A stretch of DNA of 64,000 nt from CAYSFW01 sp964620675 (GTDB lineage Bacteria > Pseudomonadota > Gammaproteobacteria > UWMA-0217): the NCBI GenBank assembly GCA_964620675.1, contig CAZUJU010000003.1, forward strand, positions 1 to 64,000, given 5' to 3'. The translations under genes were made by a program, and so were the position numbers. The notes under the pieces were generated by a model, which saw only the letters and a program-made list of their open reading frames with translations, was not told where the DNA came from and did no database searches. Every line of letters begins with the position of its first letter. Position 1 is the first letter of the stretch. Of the stretch, positions 32,409-41,094 are shown one piece after another.

Positions 32409-33062
32409 CTACCGGCGCCGCGGTGGCCGCATCGGCGGTGGCATTCCCATTGCCCATGGCGGTGGTGGCATCCCGGGACCGCCTGGGGCACGGCCTTGCT
32501 GGACCGCAAGCAGGTGCTGCTCGAACGCGTGCGCTTCGTGCGCCTGATGCGCATCGAAATGGGCCTGCTCCTGCGCTTGGTATTGAATGAAGGCGTCCTG
32601 ATCGCGTTGTTGCTTGAGCTTGAGCCCATCACGTTCACGCGCTTGGTGGGCCTGGAACACCTGCCGTTGTTGCGCAACCCAGTTGGCGTCGATCATTCCG
32701 CCAGGCGGTGTCGCGTGGGGAGGCGCGCTCGGCGGGATCGGGGCGTCCGTCGGCGCGCCGGCGGTGATCGGGGCCGAGATTTCCGGTGGACTTGACTCGG
32801 GCGCGCTGGTAGGCCCCGCCGGACCTTGATTGCCGGGCATACCGACGGGGGCAGCCGGTTCGGTACCGGGTAGTGGTGCAGTCAGGATTTCCTTGATCCG
32901 CTCCAGCAACGAGTTATCGTTCGGCTTTTCCCCTTCCGGGCCTACAGGACCCGAAGCCGGCGGTGTTGCCGATTTTGCTTGCTCCGTGCCCGGTAGGGGG
33001 GCGTTCAGGATCTCACCGAGGCGTTCGAAAAGCCCTTTTTCTGGCTTGGGTGCGTCACTCAT
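32409..33062 (-). CDS. Low-complexity Pro/Gln/His-rich protein with an internal duplication
   Basis: The 217-residue product has two copies of a short element at its N-terminus: 'LFERLGEILNAPLPGTE' (about 11-27) and 'LLERIKEILTAPLPGTE' (about 52-68), each an amphipathic helix followed by a proline turn. A Pro/Ala/Ser-rich linker leads to a Gln/His/Ala-rich helical stretch ('QQRQVFQAHQARERDGL', 'YQAQEQAHFDAHQAHE') and a Gly/Pro/Met-rich tail. No signal peptide or membrane segment is present. The family is unknown. A transglycosylase-associated membrane protein gene lies 29 bases upstream. Confidence 0.6.
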   Translation of the reverse strand: MSDAPKPEKGLFERLGEILNAPLPGTEQAKSATPPASGPVGPEGEKPNDNSLLERIKEILTAPLPGTEPAAPVGMPGNQGPAGPTSAPESSPPEISAPITAGAPTDAPIPPSAPPHATPPGGMIDANWVAQQRQVFQAHQARERDGLKLKQQRDQDAFIQYQAQEQAHFDAHQAHEAHAFEQHLLAVQQGRAPGGPGMPPPPWAMGMPPPMRPPRRR

Positions 33063-33091
33063 GGTTCAGGCTCCGTAGGTGGCGTGCGGCA

Positions 33092-33349
33092 TCAGCGCTT
33101 GATCCGGTTCGACAACCACAGCATCAGTGCGGCGCCGAGCAGCGCGGTGATGAGGGTTACGACCAAGCCGATGACGGTCGCGCCGATCCCGAGGATCGCG
33201 GGAATGTAGCCGCCGACCACGCCGCCGGCGATACCGAGAATGATGTCACCGACCTTGCCGAAGGGCGGGGTACCGCCGATGTAGCGTCGCGCGAGAAAAC
33301 CCACGGCGGCGCCAATGACCAACCAGGCGATTAATGACCATGCAGGCAT
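33092..33349 (-). CDS. GlsB/YeaQ/YmgE-family stress membrane protein
   Basis: The 85-residue protein is made almost entirely of three hydrophobic segments with glycine-rich turns: 'LIAWLVIGAAVGFLARRYIG', 'IILGIAGGVVGGYI' and 'TLITALLGAALMLWL'. This is the transglycosylase-associated (GlsB/YeaQ) family, often induced by envelope or osmotic stress; biochemical function is not known. It begins at the first ATG and precedes the low-complexity protein gene by 29 bases on the minus strand. Confidence 0.9.
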   Translation of the reverse strand: MPAWSLIAWLVIGAAVGFLARRYIGGTPPFGKVGDIILGIAGGVVGGYIPAILGIGATVIGLVVTLITALLGAALMLWLSNRIKR

Positions 33350-33492
33350 CGAATTGACTCCTCAAAATGAATTTTTTAGTTACGAACCATTCAGCACCGC
33401 TGAGTATCTTCGACGCGCCGTACGGAATGCAATCGCAGAACCGTGAAGATCGGTAACGTCTGGGCTTAGGCAGCGGTGTCCGCCGGCGCCCG

Positions 33493-34698
33493 CTAGTGGG
33501 CGGACGACTGGCGAAGCGCCATGCCGGAGCGCGGCCGCGCGCCGGAACGTGCGTCAGATTCGATAACCAATCGCCACGCGTCGATCAACTCGGCGAAGGT
33601 CGTGCGCCCACGCGACTTGAGGTACGCATCGCGTGTTGCCACCGCAAGTGCGCGGTAGAGCTGTAGGTCCGAGGCTAGGCGCTGCAACTGCCGCGCGAGA
33701 TCGGTCACGTCGCCGGGACGATGCAGCAACAGGCCCTCACCATGACGAAAGTCGGCGGTGATCGCACCATCGTTCGGTGCGACAACGGGGATGCGGGCGC
33801 GCAACGCAGCTGACAGCGTGGCGGGGAGTTGCGCGGACGCGGCGGCATCGAGCGCGACGTACACGACGTCCGTGTTGTCCAGCGGGGCCTCACGCGCGCC
33901 GTCGTCCAGGGGATGTGCCAGGGTGATCAGCCCGCGCGGCGCGGTGTTGGCGAGATTGCGCAGGCGCTGCCAGGCAGGGCCGTCGCCAACGACTTCCAGG
34001 GTCAAGTTCACGCCACCGCTGGCGAGGCGCAGCACCGCTTCGACCAGTTCGAACGGACCCGCATTGGTGCGAATCGGACCCTCGAAACGTACCCGCAGCG
34101 GCTGGTTGGTGCTGCGTTCACGGGGTGGACGACTCGGGTCGTGGGCGAGCGGCTCCAGTTCGTAGGCGGTGGCCTTGCGTGGATTCAGGCCGTGTTCGAG
34201 CAGAGTCTGGATGTTATAGCGACCAAAACTGGCGACGCAGCAGACGTTCGGTTGATTGAGACAAAGCATGTACCGCGCCGGCGCAATGCCCGGTGACGCA
34301 AACGGACCGGCGAACGCCGCGAGGGTCGAGACCTGGTGCCGTCGCGCATACCAGGCCGCGTAGAAGCCGACCGGACCATCGTCGGCCAACAGGAGGTGGG
34401 TCGGACGGTACCGGCTCAGCGTCCAGTAGGTCGTCCATCCCAGCACGTGGGCCGCACTCGCTCGGAGCCACGCCTCAGGCAGGTGCGCAACGCCGGCGAA
34501 GCGGGTCCGTTGGCGTTGGGTGAAGCGATCGATTCCTGCGTCGTGATCGATGACCAAGGCGGGAAAGGACCGCTGCAACCGGTGTATCGCCGCGATACTC
34601 GCGGGTAGCGCGTCGCGGGCGCGCGGGTGACCGGTGGTGGCTCGCAGGAGGGTGGCGAGAAACTCCCCCTGACGCACGATGGCCAAACGCGGCGTCAT
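33493..34698 (-). CDS. Glycosyltransferase, GT-B fold (family 4-like)
   Basis: The 401-residue product has two Rossmann-like halves. The second half holds 'LRVRFEGPIRTNAGPFELVEAV', 'LTLEVVGDGPAWQRLRNLA' and 'VVAPNDGAITADFRHGEGLLL', matching the donor-binding region of GT4-like enzymes, including the late 'E-G-x-L' region. The N-terminal half has 'THLLLADDGPVGFYAAWYAR'. No membrane segment is present, so it probably acts at the inner face of the membrane on a cell-surface glycan. It stands alone, with no other sugar genes adjacent. Confidence 0.75.
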   Translation of the reverse strand: MTPRLAIVRQGEFLATLLRATTGHPRARDALPASIAAIHRLQRSFPALVIDHDAGIDRFTQRQRTRFAGVAHLPEAWLRASAAHVLGWTTYWTLSRYRPTHLLLADDGPVGFYAAWYARRHQVSTLAAFAGPFASPGIAPARYMLCLNQPNVCCVASFGRYNIQTLLEHGLNPRKATAYELEPLAHDPSRPPRERSTNQPLRVRFEGPIRTNAGPFELVEAVLRLASGGVNLTLEVVGDGPAWQRLRNLANTAPRGLITLAHPLDDGAREAPLDNTDVVYVALDAAASAQLPATLSAALRARIPVVAPNDGAITADFRHGEGLLLHRPGDVTDLARQLQRLASDLQLYRALAVATRDAYLKSRGRTTFAELIDAWRLVIESDARSGARPRSGMALRQSSAH

Positions 34699-34942
34699 GG
34701 CCGTGCCCCGCGGCGCGTCAGCGTCTGACGGCTGGCAATCGAGTTTTTGATTTTCGCGGGCATCGGTGCTCCTTCCCTGGTTGCTTGAGCCTCAGGTTGT
34801 AGCAGAGCATGCGGTTACGGTATGTGATCTCGACCACGCAGTGACGGTATCCAGGTCGAAGCGCCGCGAGCCGTGAGCGTTGCGGACGAACACGGCAATG
34901 CGCTCGTGTATGATCCAGACCGTTCAGGTGACAAGGTGCGCT

Positions 34943-35356
34943 ATGTTGAAGATCTCCTCTCGCGTGGAAATTCCCGAACAGGAATTGGAGTTCACCGCGA
35001 TCCGCGCCCAGGGTGCGGGCGGTCAGAATGTCAACAAGGTGTCCAGCGCGATTCAGTTGCGTTTCGATATCCGCGCCTCATCGTTGCCGGAATTCTACAA
35101 GGCGCGTTTGCTCGCGCTCAGCGACCAACGCATCACCAAGGACGGCGTGATTGTCATCAAGGCGCAGCAGTTTCGCAGTCAGGAGCAAAATCGCGAGGCG
35201 GCGCTCGAACGGTTGCGGATTTTGGTCCAACGCGCCGGCGTGACCTACGCGATCCGTAAACCGACCCGACCCACGCGTTCCTCGGTCGAAAAGCGCCTCG
35301 ACGCGAAAACCCGCCAGAGCCAAACTAAACGCCTGCGCGGTAAGGTGGACGACTGA
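34943..35356 (+). CDS. arfB: Alternative ribosome-rescue factor / peptidyl-tRNA hydrolase
   Basis: The product is 137 residues from the ATG at 34943. It carries the class I release-factor catalytic motif in 'RAQGAGGQNVNKVSSA' (GGQ 26-28) and the basic C-terminal tail 'KRLDAKTRQSQTKRLRGK', which in ArfB enters the empty mRNA channel of a stalled ribosome. No codon-recognition domain is present, as expected. It acts in the cytoplasm to free ribosomes stuck without a stop codon. The 244 bases before it contain no other gene. Confidence 0.95.
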   Translation: MLKISSRVEIPEQELEFTAIRAQGAGGQNVNKVSSAIQLRFDIRASSLPEFYKARLLALSDQRITKDGVIVIKAQQFRSQEQNREAALERLRILVQRAGVTYAIRKPTRPTRSSVEKRLDAKTRQSQTKRLRGKVDD

Positions 35357-35568
35357 GCGCCCGTGAAAACACCCCGCAATCTACTGCGGACGCCCGTGGA
35401 CGCGGTGTCTTGCGTTGCAAGAGACGCGAAATCGGGTCATGTAGGCCGGCTACACGCCCAGGGTCGCCCTCGCGACGATCGAGGACTTTCTCACGGGATT
35501 TAAGCGCATTGACCCGCGCGACTGCCGCGCGGCATGCTGCTTGCACTCAACCGAACCCAGGTCTCGCC

Positions 35569-36180
35569 ATGCAGCTCTTTATCAGTCCGACTTCCCCCTA
35601 TGTAAGAAAGGTGCGGGTCACCGCGATCGAGAAAGGGTTTGGAAATTCTTTGGTGACCACGCGCTGCGACGCCTATGGCGACGACTCCGCATTGCTCGCC
35701 GCCAATCCACTGAGCCGGGTGCCGACGCTGGTGACCGATGCGGGTGAGGCCTTGTTCGATAGCCCGGTGATTTGCGAGTGGCTCGACAGCCAGCGCGCGG
35801 AGCCGCGCCTGATCCCGCCTGCCGGCGCGGCGCGCTGGACGGTGTTGCGCGGCCAGGCACTCGCGGACGGGGTGATGGACGATGCCGTCGCCGCGGTGCT
35901 CGAACAGCGTAGGCCGGAATCGGTTCGCGATCAGGTCTCGATCACGCGCCACGTCGCCGCGATTAAACGCGCGATCCCGGCGCTGGCGAACGAACGCATG
36001 CACTGGCCGGGAGAACTCTCGCTGGCGCATATCGCAACGGCTTGCGCGCTGACCTATCTCGAGTTTCGTCTCCCGGCGCTCGACTGGGGCGCAACCAGTC
36101 CACACTTGCGCGAATGGTACGAAGGCTTCGTGCAACGCCCTGCCTTGGTCGCGACCCGCTACGAAGGCGCGGCACGATAG
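35569..36180 (+). CDS. Glutathione S-transferase family protein
   Basis: The product is 203 residues from the ATG at 35569; the open frame extends upstream but is not protein-like. The N-terminal thioredoxin-like domain begins 'MQLFISPTSPYVRKVRVTAIE', with Ser9/Ser7 near the usual catalytic position instead of cysteine, then 'NPLSRVPTLVTDAGEALFDSPVICEWLD' (overlapping parts) with the cis-Pro and glutathione-binding 'DS'. The helical domain ends 'WYEGFVQRPALVAT'. It is probably a soluble detoxification enzyme similar to YibF. It is monocistronic. Confidence 0.9.
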   Translation: MQLFISPTSPYVRKVRVTAIEKGFGNSLVTTRCDAYGDDSALLAANPLSRVPTLVTDAGEALFDSPVICEWLDSQRAEPRLIPPAGAARWTVLRGQALADGVMDDAVAAVLEQRRPESVRDQVSITRHVAAIKRAIPALANERMHWPGELSLAHIATACALTYLEFRLPALDWGATSPHLREWYEGFVQRPALVATRYEGAAR

Positions 36181-36271
36181 GCGGGGCGGGCGCCGCGCGG
36201 CGAGGGCGTTTCCCGTGAGTCGCTGCGCGTCGCCGCATCAATGCCGCGCCGTAGTTGCCTGCCTACCGACA

Positions 36272-37606
36272 CTAGGACTCAAATCCACCCTCGTTAACAA
36301 CGGCGCGGTAGAACTCGGCGCTGCGTTTCGGGATACGCGCCAGCGTTTGCGGATCGATCCCGATCAGGCCGAAGCGCTTTTCGTAGCCGAAATTCCATTC
36401 AAAGTTATCCAGCAGCGACCACGCAAAGTACCCTTTAAGGTCGACCCCGACGGCGATCGCCGCATGCGCGGCGACGAGGTGGCGGCGTAGATAGTCGCTG
36501 CGCTGCGAATCGTCGATTCGGCCCCCGCTCGGCGCCGGGTCGGCGAACGCGGCGCCGTTTTCCGTAACGTAAAGCGGGAGTTCGCCGTAGCGATCGCGGA
36601 CCCATTGCAACACGTCGCTGAGTCCTTGCGGGTAAACCTCCCACCCCATTGCAGTGTGCGGGGCATCTTGCGGCACGCCTGCGGCGTCCACCGGCGCAGC
36701 ACCCGGGGCATGGCGAACGATACTGCGGGAGTAATAGTTCACGCCGAGAAAATCGAGCGGCCGTTGCAGTGCCGCGTCGGCATCAAAATCGAACTCCGGC
36801 GCCCACGCGGCGAAATAGGGCCGTAACGCCTCCGGATAGTGCCCGCGTAACACCGGATCGAGAAACAGTCGGTTCATGTAGGCCTCGGCCCGCGCGCACG
36901 CCGCGAGGTCTTCGTCGCGCTCGCTGGCCGGGTACTTCGGCTCCAGATTGACCACCAGCCCGATCTGGTGGCGACCTTCCTCGCGGTAGATCCGCAGCGC
37001 GTTGTCGTGGGCTCGAAGCAGATGCCGGGCGACCCAGGGCAGGGCGGCCGGACTGCGCAGACCCGGCGGATGGCTGCCGTTGCGAAACCCGCATTCCATC
37101 ACGACCCACGGTTCGTTGAGCGTCATCCAGTGGCCGACCCGATCGTCGAGGGCGCGGAACACGCCGGCGGAGTAATCGCCGAAACGCTTCGCCATGTCCG
37201 GGTTCATCCAACCGCCGAGATCATCAAGCGCCGCGGGATGATCCCAGTGATAGAGCGTCGCGTAGGGCTGAATTCCGTGTTCGAGCAGGGCATCGACCAA
37301 CCGCTCATAAAACCCGAGTCCGGCCGGGTTGATCGCGCCGCGGCCATTTGGCTGGACGCGGCTCCAGGCAATACTGAAGCGATAGGCACGCAGGCCCAAG
37401 TCGGCCAGCAGCGCGATATCCTCCCGCCAACGGTGGTAGTGATCGCAGGCGATATCGCCGGTGTCGCCGTGCGCAATCCGCCCGGGTGTATGGGAAAAGC
37501 GATGCCAGTTACTCGTGCCGGCGCCATCGGCGAGCGGGGCGCCTTCGATCTGATACGCCGAGGTCGCGGCGCCCCAGACGAAATCCGCGGGGAATACGGT
37601 GGACAT
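36272..37606 (-). CDS. GH1 beta-glucosidase
   Basis: The product is 444 residues from the ATG at 37606 ('FPADFVWGAATSAYQIEG', the standard GH1 start). The acid/base glutamate is in 'WMTLNEPWVV' and the nucleophile in 'LYVTENGAAF'; 'YHWDHPAAL' and 'AWSLLDNFEWNFGYEKRFGL' complete the active site. No signal peptide is visible, so it hydrolyses imported beta-glucosides in the cytoplasm. It lies 138 bases downstream of a MalK-type ATPase and the glycoamylase-like gene on the same strand. Confidence 0.95.
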   Translation of the reverse strand: MSTVFPADFVWGAATSAYQIEGAPLADGAGTSNWHRFSHTPGRIAHGDTGDIACDHYHRWREDIALLADLGLRAYRFSIAWSRVQPNGRGAINPAGLGFYERLVDALLEHGIQPYATLYHWDHPAALDDLGGWMNPDMAKRFGDYSAGVFRALDDRVGHWMTLNEPWVVMECGFRNGSHPPGLRSPAALPWVARHLLRAHDNALRIYREEGRHQIGLVVNLEPKYPASERDEDLAACARAEAYMNRLFLDPVLRGHYPEALRPYFAAWAPEFDFDADAALQRPLDFLGVNYYSRSIVRHAPGAAPVDAAGVPQDAPHTAMGWEVYPQGLSDVLQWVRDRYGELPLYVTENGAAFADPAPSGGRIDDSQRSDYLRRHLVAAHAAIAVGVDLKGYFAWSLLDNFEWNFGYEKRFGLIGIDPQTLARIPKRSAEFYRAVVNEGGFES

Positions 37607-37744
37607 GAACGCGCTCCTGATCTGCATTGAAATTGTGACAACTGCGCTGCCGCGCATGGTTGATCGATCGCTGCACGGCTTGCTTCGCGGCATCCCCGAC
37701 AGGACGCCGGATCGGCGACCGCGGCGTTATTTCCGGGCTTCGGA

Positions 37745-38869
37745 TTAACCGCCCGCTGGCAATGCGGTATCAATCGCCTGCATTGTGCATGCGCTGCCAT
37801 CCTCGTTGAACAATCGCAGGTCTTCGGTACGCATTCCGAGCGAGAGCGTTTCGCCCAGCGTAAGCGCCTGTGCGCCGGGCAACCGCGCGACGAGGGGCGG
37901 GATCACGCCGGGCACTCGCAGGTGGACGAGGTTTTCGTGGCCGAGAAACTCATTGTGGATCACGGTGGCTTCGAGACCAGTATTGACGGTCGCGACGTAC
38001 AACCCCTCCGGGCGGATCCCCACGGTGAATATCTGCCCCTCGTGCAGCCGTTCGGCGACACGCGCTTCGAGCGCGCGCATCGGCAACCGCTGCGCGCCGA
38101 TCAGCAGCGCGGGTTGCGGAATGCGGGAAAATTGCGCTGGCATCAGGTTCATCGGCGGACTGCCGACAAACGCCGCGACGAAGGTGTTGGCCGGATTCAG
38201 GTACAACTCGCGCGGCGCGGCGACCTGCTGCAAACGGCCTTGGTCGAGCACCGCGACCCGCTGTCCCAGCGTCATCGCCTCGACCTGGTCGTGGGTGACG
38301 TAGATCATCGTGGTGCCGGTACGCTGCTGGAGCTCCGCGATCTCGGCCCGCACCTGAGCGCGCAGTTTCGCATCGAGATTCGACAGCGGCTCGTCGAGCA
38401 AAAACACCGCCGGCTCGCGCACCAGCGCCCGTCCCATCGCCACCCGCTGGCGTTGCCCGCCGGAGAGTTGCCGCGGCAGGCGTTCGAGCACCGGCCCGAG
38501 TTCGAGCATATCCGCCGCGCGGGCGACCCGGCGCGCGATCTCCGATTTCGCCATGCGCGCCATGCGGAGCGGAAACGTGAGGTTTTCCCGCACCGTCATG
38601 GTCGGATAGAGGGCATAGTCCTGAAACACCATCGCGATGTTGCGCGCCTGGGGCGAGAGCGCGTTGACCACCGTATCCCCGATCCGGATCACCCCATTCG
38701 AGATCTCCTCGAGGCCGGCCAGCATCCGCAACAAGGTGGACTTACCGCACCCGGACGGCCCGACCAACACCATCAGCTCGCCATCGCCGACTTCGAGCGA
38801 AACCTCACGCACCGCGACCGCACCGCCGGGGTAGCGCTTTCCGACCCGATTAAACGCAACCCGCGCCAT
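37745..38869 (-). CDS. MalK/UgpC-type ABC ATPase for sugar uptake
   Basis: The 374-residue protein is the ATPase of a CUT1-type carbohydrate importer. Walker A is 'GPSGCGKST', the signature 'LSGGQRQRVAMGRAL' and Walker B 'VFLLDEPLSNLDAKLR'; the D-loop and 'YVTHDQVEAMTLGQRV' switch follow. The C-terminal part is the regulatory MOP/TOBE-like domain ('VGIRPEGLYV', 'LSLGMRTEDLRLF'). No permease or binding protein is nearby, so it must serve transporters encoded elsewhere. It starts 3 bases after the stop of the upstream glycoamylase-like gene. Confidence 0.92.
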   Translation of the reverse strand: MARVAFNRVGKRYPGGAVAVREVSLEVGDGELMVLVGPSGCGKSTLLRMLAGLEEISNGVIRIGDTVVNALSPQARNIAMVFQDYALYPTMTVRENLTFPLRMARMAKSEIARRVARAADMLELGPVLERLPRQLSGGQRQRVAMGRALVREPAVFLLDEPLSNLDAKLRAQVRAEIAELQQRTGTTMIYVTHDQVEAMTLGQRVAVLDQGRLQQVAAPRELYLNPANTFVAAFVGSPPMNLMPAQFSRIPQPALLIGAQRLPMRALEARVAERLHEGQIFTVGIRPEGLYVATVNTGLEATVIHNEFLGHENLVHLRVPGVIPPLVARLPGAQALTLGETLSLGMRTEDLRLFNEDGSACTMQAIDTALPAGG

Positions 38870-38872
38870 GCC

Positions 38873-41050
38873 CTAGTCATCCTCCCAAAAATGCTCCCGC
38901 CCCAACACCGGCAGCGCGCGCTGAATAATGGGGTCAGACTCGAAATAGCGCCGCACGACACCGTCCTCAAGATGGTTGGCCAGGGCGAGGAACAGCATGG
39001 CCTGATCCAGCGCGAGATATTTATAGGCGACTTCACCGGTTTGGGGATCGACCGCATCGTAAAACCCAAACTCGCCGTAGATCGGGTAGCGCCGCGCAAG
39101 CTCGCGCAGGTTCTGCGTAGCGGCCTCCGGCGCGACCGCCAGTGCAAGCGCGGCCGCATGCGGCGTGACCGCGGCGGATGGATAACCTTTGGCCCCGAGC
39201 GCCTTCACGCCGTATTCCCCGTAGTTATCGCCGCTCGGCGTTGAACTGGGGGAAAAGCCCCAGACGGGAGAACGCAAGACGGTACGCGCGTACGCCTGCT
39301 GCACGCGCACATGCGTCGCGGCGTTGGCGCCCAGGCTGCGCGGTGCGTGTCGCGGTTCATCGAGAACCAGAATCGGCATCAAGGCCTCGAACAGACTGCC
39401 GCCCCACGAAGGCACGTAGCGTTCGTCGCCCCACGTGTAATGGCCGCTCATGACTTCGTGGCCGCTGACCTGGCGCAACGCGGGCCCCTGCGGTCGTTGT
39501 GACTGCCAGCGAAATTCGGGCGGGAAGCTCCGCACCATGCGAAACCAGTGCGCCGCCGGCACGTCGCCCTTGCCGATCGCGATCACGCTGCCGAGACGGG
39601 CCTCGGTAAACAGCAAGCCATAGTGGTATTCGGCGTAGCTCGGCACGTTGACATAGTACCCATGCGACATCAGCTGTTCGACCGGGTCGTAGAAGAACCC
39701 GTAGTCCTCGCGCGCGAGCAAGCGATCGATGGATTCACGCAGTTCGGCAAACGCCTGGCGCGCGACGATCAGACCCGCGCTGAGCCAAGCCGAATCGACA
39801 AATGAGACGAAATGACTGCTGCGCTCGAGGCTGGTCGTGTCGTAGTAATTGAAGAAGAATCCTGCGTGGGTCTCCAGGCGCTCCAGCGTGGCGAGCACCT
39901 GCGTGAGGCGTTCGCGCGCTGCGGCGGCATCGATCAACCCGAGCTCACGCGCAGCCACCACCGCCATCAAATATAAGCCGACGTTCGTGACGTTGGTGTA
40001 GTCGCCAATGCGTGAGTCTGTCAGCGCGCTCGAGTCCTTGCCGAACCGGATGGTGTCGAGCGGCAGTCCGTTTTCGCGATCGCGCAGGCCGTCGAGCCCG
40101 CGCCAGGTGTCGCTCGCGACCCGCCGCAGAAAGCGCTGGTCGTCGCCGTCCAGTTCCTCGGGTTGGCGCAACAGCCGTTCCGGCCACGCCCGTAATCGCG
40201 CCTTGAGCAGGGGCTTCGCCGCCTCAGCGCCGCCTGCCGCCGCCTCCCACGCCTGTTTTCGCACCGGTTCGAGTCGATCATGCGCGCTGGGTCCGGGATT
40301 GCCGGTGCGCACCAGGGCAAAGTCGTCGAAACAGTAACTGCCAGCGCGGTGTGCGGTGCGGCGCGATTGCAAGTTGATCACCAGCGCTTCGAGCTCGCTA
40401 AAGTCAGAAAGTCCGGTAAAGCGCGTGAGGGGGATGCGCAGGTGTTGCCACTGTCCGGTGACGCCTTCGACGACCGTGCTGCCGCGTTGGGACAGGCCGG
40501 CAATCGCCGGATCCGGCCGATGAAGCTCGAGTTTGAACGGCGCCGGTGGGTCGCCGCTGCCCCGAACCCAAAATGCGAGGTGATCGAAGGCGCGCCCATC
40601 GGCGTCATTCAGCCAGGCGCGAAACCCCAGCTGCGCCGGCTCGTCGCTCGCGAAACCGTAGCTTACACGCAAGGTTGGCGTGCCTCCCGGCGTTCGAGGC
40701 GGGCAATCGAGTGCCGCACCGACACGATTGCCGGCGCGTGGCGGCCATGCCTCCCAGACCTCGCCAAGGGATTGGATCGACGCGCCGGCCAAGGCGAGTA
40801 GCGACATTTCGGTCGGCGCCTCCGGCTCGGATCGCGTACCTGCGGCGGCTGGCGCGACGTGGCCAAGCGCGGCGGCAACCAACAGCACCCATCCAATGCG
40901 AACCGAACTTAAACCCTTGGCGAGCACCAACGCGTGTCGCCAATCTGGCCGTGAGGGGCGCGAATCGACTCGGCACCTCCAGCCAATTGTGAGCCGGAAA
41001 GAACGCGCGTTCGCCGCGTACTCGCACAGGGTCTTGATTCCGGGTTTCAT
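38873..41050 (-). CDS. Exported glycoamylase-fold protein (GH144-like, candidate beta-1,2-glucanase)
   Basis: The product is 725 residues from the ATG at 41050; the exact start is uncertain because the open frame runs on into the channel gene. A signal-like segment 'IGWVLLVAAALGHVAPAAAG' lies about 60 residues in, so a later start may be used. A beta-sandwich with 'DGRAFDHLAFWVRGSGD' (CBM-like) comes first, then the glycoamylase (PF10091-type) domain with 'GDYTNVTNVGLYLMAVVAAR', 'ERSSHFVSFVDSAWLSAGL', 'FSPSSTPSGDNYGEYGVKA' and 'FGFYDAVDPQTG'. Members cut beta-1,2-glucans. The adjacent GH1 and MalK genes support glucan use. Confidence 0.78.
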   Translation of the reverse strand: MKPGIKTLCEYAANARSFRLTIGWRCRVDSRPSRPDWRHALVLAKGLSSVRIGWVLLVAAALGHVAPAAAGTRSEPEAPTEMSLLALAGASIQSLGEVWEAWPPRAGNRVGAALDCPPRTPGGTPTLRVSYGFASDEPAQLGFRAWLNDADGRAFDHLAFWVRGSGDPPAPFKLELHRPDPAIAGLSQRGSTVVEGVTGQWQHLRIPLTRFTGLSDFSELEALVINLQSRRTAHRAGSYCFDDFALVRTGNPGPSAHDRLEPVRKQAWEAAAGGAEAAKPLLKARLRAWPERLLRQPEELDGDDQRFLRRVASDTWRGLDGLRDRENGLPLDTIRFGKDSSALTDSRIGDYTNVTNVGLYLMAVVAARELGLIDAAAARERLTQVLATLERLETHAGFFFNYYDTTSLERSSHFVSFVDSAWLSAGLIVARQAFAELRESIDRLLAREDYGFFYDPVEQLMSHGYYVNVPSYAEYHYGLLFTEARLGSVIAIGKGDVPAAHWFRMVRSFPPEFRWQSQRPQGPALRQVSGHEVMSGHYTWGDERYVPSWGGSLFEALMPILVLDEPRHAPRSLGANAATHVRVQQAYARTVLRSPVWGFSPSSTPSGDNYGEYGVKALGAKGYPSAAVTPHAAALALAVAPEAATQNLRELARRYPIYGEFGFYDAVDPQTGEVAYKYLALDQAMLFLALANHLEDGVVRRYFESDPIIQRALPVLGREHFWEDD

Positions 41051-41094
41051 TGGCGTTGCGATAGCGGGATTACCTCGTAGGGTGCGGCTGACGA

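Noticed and set aside
37922..39244. A 440-codon plus-strand frame across the MalK and glycoamylase genes.
   Set aside because: Its sequence is rich in Arg, His and Gln, typical of high-GC antisense frames, while the minus strand holds two clear enzyme families.
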